A stretch of DNA of 64,000 bases from Martinezella hainanensis (GTDB lineage Bacteria; Pseudomonadota; Alphaproteobacteria; Rhizobiales; Rhizobiaceae). Shown piece by piece: positions 16,807-25,055 of the stretch. The DNA lies in NCBI RefSeq assembly GCF_900094555.1, contig NZ_FMAC01000001.1, positions 310,001-374,000 on the forward strand, in the 5' to 3' direction. The notes beneath the pieces were generated by a model. That model saw nothing but the letters and a program-made list of their open reading frames with translations, was not told where the DNA came from and did not search any database. The translations under genes were made by a program, and so were the position numbers. The stretch's first letter is position 1; every line of letters starts with the position of its first letter.

Positions 16807-17370
16807 ATGATTATCACCGAAACCGATCGCCTCATCATCCGCAACTGGCGCGAGACCGATCGCGACCTGGCCTACGAGATCAACTCCGACGAAATGGTCA
16901 TGGAATTCTTTCCGTTTCGCCGCAATCGAACGGAGGCGGATGCCTTCTTCGATCGGGTTCAATCGATGATCACGGAAACCGGGCTCGGCCTCTACGTGCT
17001 GGAGCTGAAGGAAAGCGGCGAAGCAATCGGCTATTGCGGGCTGATGCGAACGGATCATCTGGAGCCCTTCGTCCCGGTCGGAACGATCGAGATCGGCTGG
17101 CGGCTGGTGGCAAGGCACTGGGGCAAAGGATTGGTCAGCGAGGCAGCGCGCGCGCTCCTTGCCCACGGTTTCGGGAAACATGGCCTGGACCAAATCGTTT
17201 CTTTCGCCGTGCATAACAATGTCAGGTCCACCGCAGTGATGGAGCGGATTGGCATGCACCGCATCGAGGGAGGCGATTTCAATCACCCCAACGTTCCCGA
17301 CACCCATCCCCATTTGCAGCGCCATGTCCTCTACCGCCTGACCTCGGCCGAGTGGCGCTCCGGGCGATGA
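16807..17370 (+). CDS. GNAT family acetyltransferase (RimJ/RimL type), copy 1
   Basis: 187 residues, start preceded by GGAGG. The GNAT fold is visible: TDRLIIRNWRETDRDL (first strand and helix), the acetyl-CoA loop region around RHWGKGLVSEAARALLAHGF, and the late NVRSTAVMERIGM that shapes the substrate pocket. This subfamily acetylates protein N-termini, antibiotics or small amines. Its stop overlaps the start of the next gene by 4 bases, and the two proteins are similar along their full length, so the pair arose by tandem duplication. Substrate unknown. Confidence 0.88.
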   Translation: MIITETDRLIIRNWRETDRDLAYEINSDEMVMEFFPFRRNRTEADAFFDRVQSMITETGLGLYVLELKESGEAIGYCGLMRTDHLEPFVPVGTIEIGWRLVARHWGKGLVSEAARALLAHGFGKHGLDQIVSFAVHNNVRSTAVMERIGMHRIEGGDFNHPNVPDTHPHLQRHVLYRLTSAEWRSGR

Positions 17371-17945
17371 CGACAATCGAAACATCTCGGCTAATCCTGC
17401 GGCCATGCCTGGCAGAGGATCGCGAGCTGTTTTATGAGCTGAGCTCCGATCCGGCCGTTCTCGAATTCTTTCCCTTCAGCCGCAGCCGTGAGGATGCCGA
17501 CACCATCTTCGCCATGATCCGGAACCTCATCTGCGAACCCGGCTTCGATTTTCTGGTTCTGGTGCTGAAGCATAGCGGCGAGGCAATCGGCTTCTCGGGG
17601 TTGTCCAGGGTGCAGCTCACCCCTTATTTGCCGAGAGATGCCGTTGAGATCGGCTGGCGAATATCAGCGCGCCATTGGGGCAACGGCTACGCAACCGAGG
17701 CCGGCATGGCCCTTATGCGTCACGCTTTCACCATCCTGAATCTCGAAGAAATCCTGTCCGTCGCGGTGCATGACAACCGCCGAGCGCTTGCTGTGATGCA
17801 CAAGATCGGCATGCACCCCAATCCGGCTTGGGATTTCGACCATCCGCAAATCCGCGAGACACATCCGCACCTGAAGCGTCACGTCGTCCACCGCCTGAGC
17901 GCCGCCGAGTGGCGCGCGCAGCAGACGGAGCAAGCCGGGAGCTGA
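17367..17945 (+). CDS. GNAT family acetyltransferase (RimJ/RimL type), copy 2
   Basis: 192 residues from ATG 17367, overlapping the previous gene (ATGA). It aligns end to end with copy 1, at roughly 45 percent identity by eye, sharing EFFPF.R.R..AD, EIGWR..ARHWG.G and THPHL.RHV..RL. The CoA-binding loop is RHWGNGYATEAGMALMRHAF. Acidic and hydrophobic pocket residues differ between copies, which fits divergence of substrate after duplication. The stop lies two bases from the convergent degP stop. Confidence 0.88.
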   Translation: MTTIETSRLILRPCLAEDRELFYELSSDPAVLEFFPFSRSREDADTIFAMIRNLICEPGFDFLVLVLKHSGEAIGFSGLSRVQLTPYLPRDAVEIGWRISARHWGNGYATEAGMALMRHAFTILNLEEILSVAVHDNRRALAVMHKIGMHPNPAWDFDHPQIRETHPHLKRHVVHRLSAAEWRAQQTEQAGS

Positions 17946-17947
17946 AT

Positions 17948-19660
17948 CTACTCCAACGCGACAGCGATGAAGCGCAGGTCACCATTCGGAGACGCGATCA
18001 TCATCTGCGCATTGCGACGTCCCTCACGCTTCAGCGAGGCCACCTTGTCCGCGGCGGCACTCGGGGTCTGGACGAACTCCTGCGCAACCTCGACGACGAC
18101 GTCGCCAGGCTTCAGCCCCTTTTCCGCGGCCGCTGAGCCTGGTGCTACTTCGGTGATGACGACGCCATCGACGCTGTCGGCAATGCCGAAGCTCTTGCGG
18201 TTTTCCGCCGTCAGTGTCGAGAGCTTCATTCCAAGGATATTCGAGGTCGCCTGCGCGGGCGGCTGAGCCTGCGGCGATTGCTGCGGATCACCACCCTGAT
18301 CCTGCCCGTCCATGCCGTCGTCGTCACCATCGTCTCCCTGGTCGGGATTGATGACGCCGTCGCTATTGCCTTTATCGTCGGGTGCGAGCTGCGGCTTCTT
18401 GTTCTTGTCGGTGCTTGCGGCTGCCGCCTGGTCGCTGTCCTCCAGCCGCCCGAGCGTCACCTTGACGGTCTGCTGCTTGCCATCGCGATAGATGACGACA
18501 TCGACCTCCTTGCCGACGGGGCTTTCGGCGACGACACGCGGCAGGTCGCGCATCTCGTCCACATCCTTGCCATCGAATTTGAGGATGACATCACCCGCCT
18601 TGATCGAACCGTTGTCGACCGGACCGCCCTTGATGACACCAGCCACGAGCGCGCCCTTAGCCTCTGAAAGGCCGAGACTGTTGGCGACATCATCGGTTAC
18701 CGGCTGAATGCGCACGCCGAGCCAGCCGCGGCGCGTCTCGCCGAAGTCGCGAAGCTGATTGACGACGCCTTCGGCCAATTCGGACGGCACGGCAAAGCCG
18801 ATGCCGATCGAACCGCCACTCGGCGAGATGATCGCCGTATTGATGCCAATCACCTCGCCCTTCATGTTGAAGAGCGGACCGCCGGAATTGCCCTTGTTGA
18901 TCGCCGCATCTGTCTGGATGAAATTGTCATAGGGGCCGGCGTTGATATTACGGCCGCGCGCCGAGACGATGCCGATGGTGACCGATCCGCCGAGACCGAA
19001 GGGGTTGCCGATCGCCATCACCCAGTCGCCGATCCGCATCTTGGAGGAATCGCCGAACTTGACGGCCGTCAACGGATGTTTTGGCTCGACCTTGAGGACC
19101 GAAAGATCGGTCTTCGTATCGGTGCCGATCAGCTTGGCCTTCAGCTTCGTGCCGTTCGGGAAGATCGCCTCGATATCGTCGGCCCCTTCAATGACGTGAT
19201 TGTTGGTGACGATATAGCCGGAAGGGTCGATGACGAAACCAGAGCCGAGCGAGCTCACCTTGCGATTGCTGTCGTCGTCTTTCTTGTTGTTGAAGAAATC
19301 GTTGAATTCATCCTGGTAGGGCGAGTTATCGGGCACCTTCGGAGTCGCCGGCCCATTCCCCTCATCCTTGACCTTCTGCGATGTGGAAATATTGACCACC
19401 GCATCGAGCAATCCGGAAGCGAGATCGGCGACCGATGCCGGCCCCGCATTCATCGCCGGGTTCGTCGTGATTGTGGGAGATGCTGCCGGCGGCGTCTGGT
19501 TATTGGTGGTGGTGGGCGCCTGAGCGCCCGCGGCCGCACCGCTGTTCTGCGTCTGCGCATAAGCCTGTTCGGTAACGCCCACAATGGGGCCGGCAATCAG
19601 CGCGATGCTCGCAAGCAAGGCAAACGAACGGCTGAAAAGCAGGCGATTGGTCGAAGCCAT
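17948..19660 (-). CDS. degP: Periplasmic Do/HtrA serine protease
   Basis: 570 residues. A signal peptide ends near AYAQ (residue 35). The trypsin-like domain has the full triad: His155 (NNHVIEGAD), Asp185 (TKTDLSVLK) and Ser259 (GNSGGPL). PDZ1 starts at RRGWLGVRIQPV, and PDZ2 begins near SNILGMKLSTL. Between them is an unusually long acidic, glycine/glutamine-rich linker (~70 residues with GDDGDDDGMDG). It degrades or chaperones misfolded envelope proteins. It lies downstream of hflKC on the same strand, but a terminator at 19801-19830 separates them, so it probably has its own promoter. Confidence 0.94.
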   Translation of the reverse strand: MASTNRLLFSRSFALLASIALIAGPIVGVTEQAYAQTQNSGAAAGAQAPTTTNNQTPPAASPTITTNPAMNAGPASVADLASGLLDAVVNISTSQKVKDEGNGPATPKVPDNSPYQDEFNDFFNNKKDDDSNRKVSSLGSGFVIDPSGYIVTNNHVIEGADDIEAIFPNGTKLKAKLIGTDTKTDLSVLKVEPKHPLTAVKFGDSSKMRIGDWVMAIGNPFGLGGSVTIGIVSARGRNINAGPYDNFIQTDAAINKGNSGGPLFNMKGEVIGINTAIISPSGGSIGIGFAVPSELAEGVVNQLRDFGETRRGWLGVRIQPVTDDVANSLGLSEAKGALVAGVIKGGPVDNGSIKAGDVILKFDGKDVDEMRDLPRVVAESPVGKEVDVVIYRDGKQQTVKVTLGRLEDSDQAAAASTDKNKKPQLAPDDKGNSDGVINPDQGDDGDDDGMDGQDQGGDPQQSPQAQPPAQATSNILGMKLSTLTAENRKSFGIADSVDGVVITEVAPGSAAAEKGLKPGDVVVEVAQEFVQTPSAAADKVASLKREGRRNAQMMIASPNGDLRFIAVALE

Positions 19661-19800
19661 CAGGCATCCTCATCGAAAAAGGGAAAACTTGTATAAGCAT
19701 CAACATAAGGCGGAATGATGAAGCGTGAAATCACCTTTTTGAGAAATCCCCGAACCTCCCGCCGCCGATGCTTGCAGGCTGAAGGTGATGCAATCCGCCA

Positions 19801-19830
19801 TAAAAAAAGGGCCACCCGGGGGCAGCCCTT
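19801..19830 (-). terminator. Intrinsic terminator after hflC
   Basis: On the minus strand AAGGGCTGCCC pairs with GGGTGGCCCTT (11 pairs including G-U) around a two-base centre, followed by seven T residues. It begins about 20 bases after the hflC stop and separates hflKC from degP. Confidence 0.88.
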
Positions 19831-19850
19831 CCGTTTGCTTGAGATCGACG

Positions 19851-20789
19851 TCAGTTCGCAGGCGGCGTCGGGTTGGCGAGCGCCGGAGCCCCCGATTTGG
19901 GCGCAGAACCTGCCGGACTGTCGAAGTACTTGAAGAAGTCCGACTGATTCGGCGGCAGAACGAGTGTTTTGCCACCCGAGGCAAGTGCCTTGTTGTAGGC
20001 GGCCATCGAGCGATAGAACTCATAGAAGTTCGGATCGCGCTTCGAGGCATCGGCGAAGATGCCATTTCGCTCGGCTTCGCCTTCACCGCGCAACACTTCC
20101 GAATCCTTCTGCGCATCGGCAACGATCTCGACGACCTGACGGTCGGCGACTGCACGCCGGCGCTGGCCTTCTTCGTTACCGCGGGCGCGGATCAGTTCGG
20201 CTTCCGCCAGACGCTCGGCCTTCATGCGGTCGTAGGTTTGCTGCGACACTTCCTGGGTCAGGTCGGTGCGGCGGATGCGGACGTCCTCAATGTTGAGACC
20301 GAGCGTTTCGGCATCGCGGTGCAGATCGTTGCGCACTTCCGTCATCATCGAGGCGCGCTCGCTGGAGAGCGCCGCATCGAAGCTGCGCAGGCCGTAGACA
20401 CGGCGCAGCGAAGCATCAAGGCGGGTTCTGAGACGCGATTCCGCCGCATCCCGATCGCCCGAAACCGTTTCGCGGAACTTCCGCGCATCGGCGATCTTGT
20501 AGACGACGAAGGCGTCGACTTCGTAGAACTTACCGCCCGAAACCTGAACACGGATATTGTCCAGATCGAAGCGCAGTTCCTGCTGCTGGATATACTGCAC
20601 GCGATCGGCGTCCATGAAGGCGAAGGGAAGCTTGAAGTACAGGCCCGGCTCCGTCTTGACTTCGCGGATCTGACCGAAGCGCAGGACGATCGCCTGCTCT
20701 CTGGCATTGACCACAAACACCGACGAGTAAATGAGCAGCAGCACTACCGCAAGCGCGATAAGAATGGCTGGCAAACGGCTGGACGTCAT
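19851..20789 (-). CDS. hflC: HflC, SPFH/prohibitin membrane protein
   Basis: 312 residues. One N-terminal transmembrane helix (LPAILIALAVVLLLIYSSVFVVN) followed by an SPFH domain (REQAIVLRFGQIREVKTEPGLYFKLPF) and a helical C-terminal part rich in Arg/Glu/Ala (RLAEAELIRARGNEEGQRRRAVADRQ). With HflK it forms a large membrane complex around FtsH that modulates degradation of membrane proteins. Its ATG overlaps the hflK stop (TAATG), so the two are translationally coupled. The C-terminal tail is Pro/Ala-rich. Confidence 0.95.
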   Translation of the reverse strand: MTSSRLPAILIALAVVLLLIYSSVFVVNAREQAIVLRFGQIREVKTEPGLYFKLPFAFMDADRVQYIQQQELRFDLDNIRVQVSGGKFYEVDAFVVYKIADARKFRETVSGDRDAAESRLRTRLDASLRRVYGLRSFDAALSSERASMMTEVRNDLHRDAETLGLNIEDVRIRRTDLTQEVSQQTYDRMKAERLAEAELIRARGNEEGQRRRAVADRQVVEIVADAQKDSEVLRGEGEAERNGIFADASKRDPNFYEFYRSMAAYNKALASGGKTLVLPPNQSDFFKYFDSPAGSAPKSGAPALANPTPPAN

Positions 20790-21916
20790 TATTTGGCCTC
20801 CGGCTGAGTTGCAGCAGCGGGCTTGCCCGCCTGTGTCGTGGATTGCTTGCCGATTTCGTTCAGCGGCAGGTAAGGCACGACACCCTGCTTGTCGTCGATG
20901 ATAATGCTGTTGGAATTGCCGATGACGGACTCCATGGTTTCCAGGAACAGGCGCTTGCGGGTCACTTCCGGCGCCTTGACGTATTCGTCGTAGATCGAGA
21001 TGAAGCGCTGCGCCTCACCCTGAGCTTCCTTCACGACACGATCCTTGTAGGCAGCCGCCTCTTCGCGGATCTGGGCCGCGCGGCCGCGAGCCTGACCGAG
21101 CTGCTGGTTGGCGTATTGATTGGCCTCTTCCACCTGCTGGTCTTCGTTCTGTTCGGCACGCTGCACTTCGTCGAACGCGTCGGCCACTTCACGCGGCGGA
21201 GCCGCATCCTCGATCGGCACGGCATTGATGGAAATGCCGGCGCCGTAGCGATCCATCGTATCCTGGATAATGCTTCTGACCTCGGTCGCGATTTCCTGAC
21301 GCTTGTCGCGATAAATGTCCTGAGCAGGACGGCGACCGACGACTTCACGCATGGCACTTTCCGCAACCTGCTGCAGCGTCTCGTCGGGGGTTTCGAGATT
21401 GAACAGATAGGATTGCGGATTGGTCACGGTATAGAGAACCGAGAACTGCACGTTGACGATGTTCTGGTCGCCCGTCAGCATCAATCCGGACGTCGAACCG
21501 GCCGTGGAGCGGCCGCCGATATTACGCTGCTGTTCGGTAACCTTGACGAACTCGATGCGGTCCATCGGCCACAGATGGAAATGCAGGCCGGGCATCGAGA
21601 CTTCCTCGCGCGGCTTGCCGAAGCGCAGTTCAACGCCCCGCTCGTCCGGCTGCACGGTGTAGATGCACTGGATCAGCCAGAAGATGCCGATCACCGCGAC
21701 AATGATAAGGACGACGCCTGCATTGAAGCCACCGGGCACGAAACCTTTCAATCGGTCCTGACCACGGCGAATGATATCCTCAAGGTCCGGAGGTCCTCCG
21801 TTGCCGCCACCTCGCGGCCGGTTCGGTCCTTGCCCCCAAGGTCCCTGATTATTTCCGCCGCCGCCACCGCCGCCCCATGGGCCGCCGCCGCCGCCATTCT
21901 GATTGCTCCAAGGCAT
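20789..21916 (-). CDS. hflK: HflK, SPFH/prohibitin membrane protein
   Basis: 375 residues from the ATG at 21914-21916, which follows AAAGAGG. The first ~50 residues are a Gly/Asn/Pro-rich cytoplasmic tail (MPWSNQNGGGGG...), typical of HflK. One transmembrane helix (AGVVLIIVAVIGIFWLIQCIY) and the SPFH domain (VQPDERGVELRFGKPREEVSMPGLHFHLWP) follow, then a long charged helical region. It is the partner of HflC. folA lies 177 bases upstream on the same strand. Confidence 0.95.
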   Translation of the reverse strand: MPWSNQNGGGGGPWGGGGGGGNNQGPWGQGPNRPRGGGNGGPPDLEDIIRRGQDRLKGFVPGGFNAGVVLIIVAVIGIFWLIQCIYTVQPDERGVELRFGKPREEVSMPGLHFHLWPMDRIEFVKVTEQQRNIGGRSTAGSTSGLMLTGDQNIVNVQFSVLYTVTNPQSYLFNLETPDETLQQVAESAMREVVGRRPAQDIYRDKRQEIATEVRSIIQDTMDRYGAGISINAVPIEDAAPPREVADAFDEVQRAEQNEDQQVEEANQYANQQLGQARGRAAQIREEAAAYKDRVVKEAQGEAQRFISIYDEYVKAPEVTRKRLFLETMESVIGNSNSIIIDDKQGVVPYLPLNEIGKQSTTQAGKPAAATQPEAK

Positions 21917-22093
21917 CAAAACCTCTTTATCTGTTGACTCCCGAAATCGCTCCAAACCCATGAAATTCATGGCTTGAACTCCGCAGGCGGTGGCGATCGT
22001 TTCCCGTTATAGGTATCGAAGCACCTGCTTTCAACGCGACTTCAGGAAGTTCGTCGGATTCATTGGAAAATATTTGCTTTTTGGGGGCAGCTT

Positions 22094-22612
22094 TTATGCT
22101 TTTCGCCTTAAATAGCTAACGAAACGCGTCGGATAAGTATCCTTTTCGCCTGCCGGAACGGCAAGCTCGCTATCCGTTTGCCAGATATCGCTATCGATCT
22201 CTGGAAAGGACGTATCGCCTTCCACATCCGCCTCGACATGCGTGATCAGCAATCGGTCGGAGAGATCGAGCGCCTGCCGATAGATTTCGCCGCCGCCGAT
22301 GATGCAGATTTCGTCAACATTGCTTTCTTTAGCCAGACGGGATGCAACCTCGATCGCTTCATCGAGCGAATGGACCGCCACTATCCCCTCAGCCGAAAAA
22401 CCGGCGTCGCGAGTAATGATGACATTCGGGCGGCCGGGTAACGGCTTGCCAATCGACTGGAACGTCTTGCGCCCCATGATAACGGGTTTACCGAGCGTCA
22501 TCGCCTTGAAGCGCTTGAGATCGGATGACAGTCGCCAGGGCATATCGCCTTCGCGCCCGATAATGCCGTTGCGCGATACGGCAACGATGATGGTCTTGAT
22601 CGGCTGCGTCAT
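22094..22612 (-). CDS. folA: Dihydrofolate reductase
   Basis: 172 residues. It reduces dihydrofolate to tetrahydrofolate with NADPH and recycles the dihydrofolate made by ThyA. Seen: IIVAVSRNGIIGREGDMPW (Met20-loop region with Pro-Trp), SSDLKRFKAMTLGKPVIMGRKTF (NADPH site and helix), LPGRPNVIITR and the cofactor-binding IIGGGEIYRQAL. The catalytic acid is the Asp in SSDL. Together with thyA upstream it completes the thymidylate cycle, although four unrelated genes now lie between them. Confidence 0.96.
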   Translation of the reverse strand: MTQPIKTIIVAVSRNGIIGREGDMPWRLSSDLKRFKAMTLGKPVIMGRKTFQSIGKPLPGRPNVIITRDAGFSAEGIVAVHSLDEAIEVASRLAKESNVDEICIIGGGEIYRQALDLSDRLLITHVEADVEGDTSFPEIDSDIWQTDSELAVPAGEKDTYPTRFVSYLRRKA

Positions 22613-22717
22613 GCATCTTCCTCGGTCTGCCTCGCCGACACCAATGCGAATCGGCCCGCCGACTTTACATCATGATGGCCGCAACGGCAGATGGAACGCA
22701 CCTGTCATGGCCATGGA

Positions 22718-23560
22718 TCAGCTGCCGCTATTCAATTTACCGAGCTGGTCTGCCAAAAGACCTCCCTCTTCCCGATCCCTGGCCATCTTTCGGTAGAGCC
22801 CGGCCATGCCTTTGAAGATCAAGGCGGCTGGATCATCCTCGCCGAGAAACTCGGAAATCTCCTCCATCTCCGCGACCCAGCGATAGGCTTTCGGATACAT
22901 GTCGGGAATGCCGTGGACGAATTTTGCATCGAGATCCGGCAAGCTTTCCTGAAGCTCGCGTTTCAACGCCGCATCGGCGCCGGAGCGGATCGCGGCAAGC
23001 AGCATGGCGGTGCCGAGGCCAGTGACGCCCTTGTTGATGCCGGCGTAACACATCTTCAATGCCGAAGCCGCGCCGATCGCGCCGTCGATGCGACGAACCT
23101 GTAGTCCGTGCTCCACAAGCACGCCACTGTCGTTGGCGGCATCGCCGCTCACATAAAGCTTCGGTCCCTTCTGGCCGGGCTTCGGCGGACCACCAATGAT
23201 GGAGCCATCGAGCACCACGCCGCAGTCGCTGCCGAAGATCGCCGCAACCTCGCCCATGGTCTTCGGCGAGATCGCGTTGCAATCCATGAAAGTCGTCTTG
23301 CTGCCGCGCCGGCGGAGCTCGGCGGCGACCTGCTTGGCCACGGCAACCGCCTCGGCCGGCGGAACGATGGAAAGAATGAGACGCGACGCGGCAATCGCGT
23401 CCAGCCCGACCGGCTCCATGCCTGCTGCTTTCGCGCGCTCAACAGTCGAAGCCGAGCGCCCCTCAAGATAGGTGACCACTCTCGCCCTGTTTTCGACCAG
23501 ACGGCGAGCGATGGCACTCCCCATGGCGCCAGCTCCTATGACTGCGATCTCCACGGCCAA
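22718..23560 (-). CDS. NAD(P)-dependent dehydrogenase with DUF1932 C-terminal domain
   Basis: 280 residues. The N-terminal Rossmann fold begins IAVIGAGAMGSAIARRL, followed by the 6-phosphogluconate/beta-hydroxyacid dehydrogenase pattern (TTFMDCNAISPKTMGEVA, DGSIIGGPP). The catalytic region has ALKMCYAGINKGVTGL, with the Lys of this superfamily. The C-terminal part matches DUF1932, used by 3-hydroxy-acid dehydrogenase-like enzymes and short oxidoreductases of unknown substrate. It lies in the accessory block between folA and thyA, with the XRE-cupin regulator 96 bases upstream on the same strand. Confidence 0.85.
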   Translation of the reverse strand: MAVEIAVIGAGAMGSAIARRLVENRARVVTYLEGRSASTVERAKAAGMEPVGLDAIAASRLILSIVPPAEAVAVAKQVAAELRRRGSKTTFMDCNAISPKTMGEVAAIFGSDCGVVLDGSIIGGPPKPGQKGPKLYVSGDAANDSGVLVEHGLQVRRIDGAIGAASALKMCYAGINKGVTGLGTAMLLAAIRSGADAALKRELQESLPDLDAKFVHGIPDMYPKAYRWVAEMEEISEFLGEDDPAALIFKGMAGLYRKMARDREEGGLLADQLGKLNSGS

Positions 23561-23656
23561 TCTCCTTCTCCGCTTGAGGAAGGTGGCACCATATCGCCTA
23601 TCGCCCGGCCGGACGAGCGGAATGCCGTACGGTAACGCTAAGTTTAGCGCCCCGCC

Positions 23657-24223
23657 TCACGCGTTGCGAAGCACAAGGACGGCATAGGTGCAGGGCACTT
23701 TGCTTTCATTCCTGAAGACGCAATCCGTCGGTGGACCGAGTTCCAGGCAATCGCCCGCCGACATCAGATGCCTGGCGTCTCCTTCGAGAAAGGTCAGCCG
23801 TCCCTCCAGTACCCAGATCAGCTGCCGCATGAAGGCATAGGCCGATGCGGGCATCGGAACTTCCGCCCCCGCAGGCAATTCGATGCGGACGAGATCGAGC
23901 GGCAGGTCCGACTTCGGGGAAACGTGCCGGCGTTCATAGCCCGTCTGCGGATCGACCCAGACAGGTTGCTCTTGCCTCCGGAGAAAACGTCCCTGCTGCA
24001 TCTCCGCACGCGCCATCAAGGTCGACATACTCAAGCTGAAGGCGCCGGAGAGCTTGCCGAGCAGCGTTGCCGTCGGGCTGCTCTCGCCGCGCTCGATCTT
24101 ATGGATCATGGCACGGGATACGGTCGAGCGCTCGGCCAGCTCCGTCAACGACCAGCCGCGGCTCTCCCGTTCGATGCGAATGCGTGCGCCGATGCGCCTG
24201 TCGATATTATCAAGTTGAGACAT
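23657..24223 (-). CDS. XRE-family regulator with C-terminal cupin domain
   Basis: 188 residues from the ATG at 24221-24223; the longer frame upstream is not protein-like. Residues ~10-65 are a lambda-repressor type HTH (RIRIERESRGWSLTELAERSTVSRAMIHKIERGE). Residues ~110-185 are a small cupin barrel (LPAGAEVPMPASAYAFMRQLIWVLEGRLTFLEGD) that likely binds an effector. A minus-strand promoter (TTGTCT, 17 bases, TATAGT) overlaps a 13-base motif repeated in front of the divergent GNAT gene, which suggests autoregulation and control of its neighbour. Confidence 0.88.
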   Translation of the reverse strand: MSQLDNIDRRIGARIRIERESRGWSLTELAERSTVSRAMIHKIERGESSPTATLLGKLSGAFSLSMSTLMARAEMQQGRFLRRQEQPVWVDPQTGYERRHVSPKSDLPLDLVRIELPAGAEVPMPASAYAFMRQLIWVLEGRLTFLEGDARHLMSAGDCLELGPPTDCVFRNESKVPCTYAVLVLRNA

Positions 24224-24232
24224 TCCGTCACT

Positions 24233-24245
24233 ATAGTAGACAAAT
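24233..24245. promoter_or_regulatory. Motif copy 1, candidate operator of the XRE-cupin regulator
   Basis: ATAGTAGACAAAT lies 10 bases upstream of the regulator start and overlaps its predicted -10 region. A 12/13 match, ATAGTAGACGAAT, lies at 24425-24437 before the divergent acetyltransferase gene. Repetition within one intergenic region is the only evidence. Confidence 0.4.
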
Positions 24246-24424
24246 ATGGGAAAGACAATCAATGTCAGACGCCTTTGAAAGATCGCGCTATCCAAACTTA
24301 ACGATCCGGCGACAATTGAATTCAAGGGCCTATTTAGTTATTGAAATGGTGCTATATTTCATCACATCGCGCATGATGCGCCGTTGATCTCATTGCTTTC
24401 GATTTGTTGGATTTTTGTAATAAC

Positions 24425-24437
24425 ATAGTAGACGAAT
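24425..24437. promoter_or_regulatory. Motif copy 2, candidate operator before the GNAT gene
   Basis: ATAGTAGACGAAT, one mismatch from the copy at 24233-24245, 77 bases upstream of the acetyltransferase start. Between the copies lies a perfect palindrome GCGCAT-G-ATGCGC at 24370-24382. The 290-base gap otherwise holds only a short ORF at 24262-24387 that I do not consider a gene. Confidence 0.4.
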
Positions 24438-24514
24438 GCAAAAATCGGTGTATGACAGAGTGGAACGCCGAACCAAATACCCATCCAATTTAGTGGATGA
24501 CCACGGAGCCGCCG

Positions 24515-25042
24515 ATGCAAATTCGCGATGCGAGAGACGAGGATCTCGCGGGGATAACTGCGATCTACAATGACGCTGTTGCCAACACCGCTGCGATATG
24601 GAACGAAACGCAGGTCGATATCGCCAATCGCCAACAATGGCTGCTGGACCGGCATAAGCTCGGCTATCCAGTACTGGTGGCGACCGATGATCAAGGCGAC
24701 GTGATCGGCTACGCCTCATTCGGCGACTGGCGCGCCTTCGACGGCTATCGCCATACGGTCGAGCATTCCGTCTATGTCCGCAACGATCAATATCGCGGCG
24801 GCATCGGCAAGGCGCTGATGATCGAACTCATTGAACGCGCCCGGTCGATCGGCAAGCATGCGATGGTCGCGGGCATCGAGGCCGGTAATGAGGCTTCGAT
24901 CAGGCTGCACGAAAAGCTCGGCTTCCAGCAGGTCGGCCTTCTGCCACAGGTCGGCACCAAGTTCGGGCGCTGGCTCGATCTGGCCTTCCTGCAGCTGTTG
25001 CTCGATCAGCGCACCGATCCCGACTCCAAACCGATGGCCTGA
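24515..25042 (+). CDS. GNAT acetyltransferase, phosphinothricin acetyltransferase-like
   Basis: 175 residues from ATG 24515 with GGAG seven bases before; ATG 24497 is an alternative. It matches the Pat/Bar branch: IRDARDEDLAGITAIYNDAV at the N-terminus, GYASFGDWRAFDGYRHTVEHSVYV in the centre (substrate-site block of the family), then the acetyl-CoA loop RGGIGKALMIELIERA and SIRLHEKLGFQQVG. Family members acetylate phosphinothricin, methionine sulfoximine or similar glutamate analogues. It is followed after 13 bases by a small transporter, probably one operon. Confidence 0.88.
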   Translation: MQIRDARDEDLAGITAIYNDAVANTAAIWNETQVDIANRQQWLLDRHKLGYPVLVATDDQGDVIGYASFGDWRAFDGYRHTVEHSVYVRNDQYRGGIGKALMIELIERARSIGKHAMVAGIEAGNEASIRLHEKLGFQQVGLLPQVGTKFGRWLDLAFLQLLLDQRTDPDSKPMA

Positions 25043-25055
25043 GGGCAGAAGCACC

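Noticed and set aside
24262..24387. 41-residue ORF between the XRE and GNAT genes
   Set aside because: No ribosome site, sits in the promoter region, and no family resemblance.
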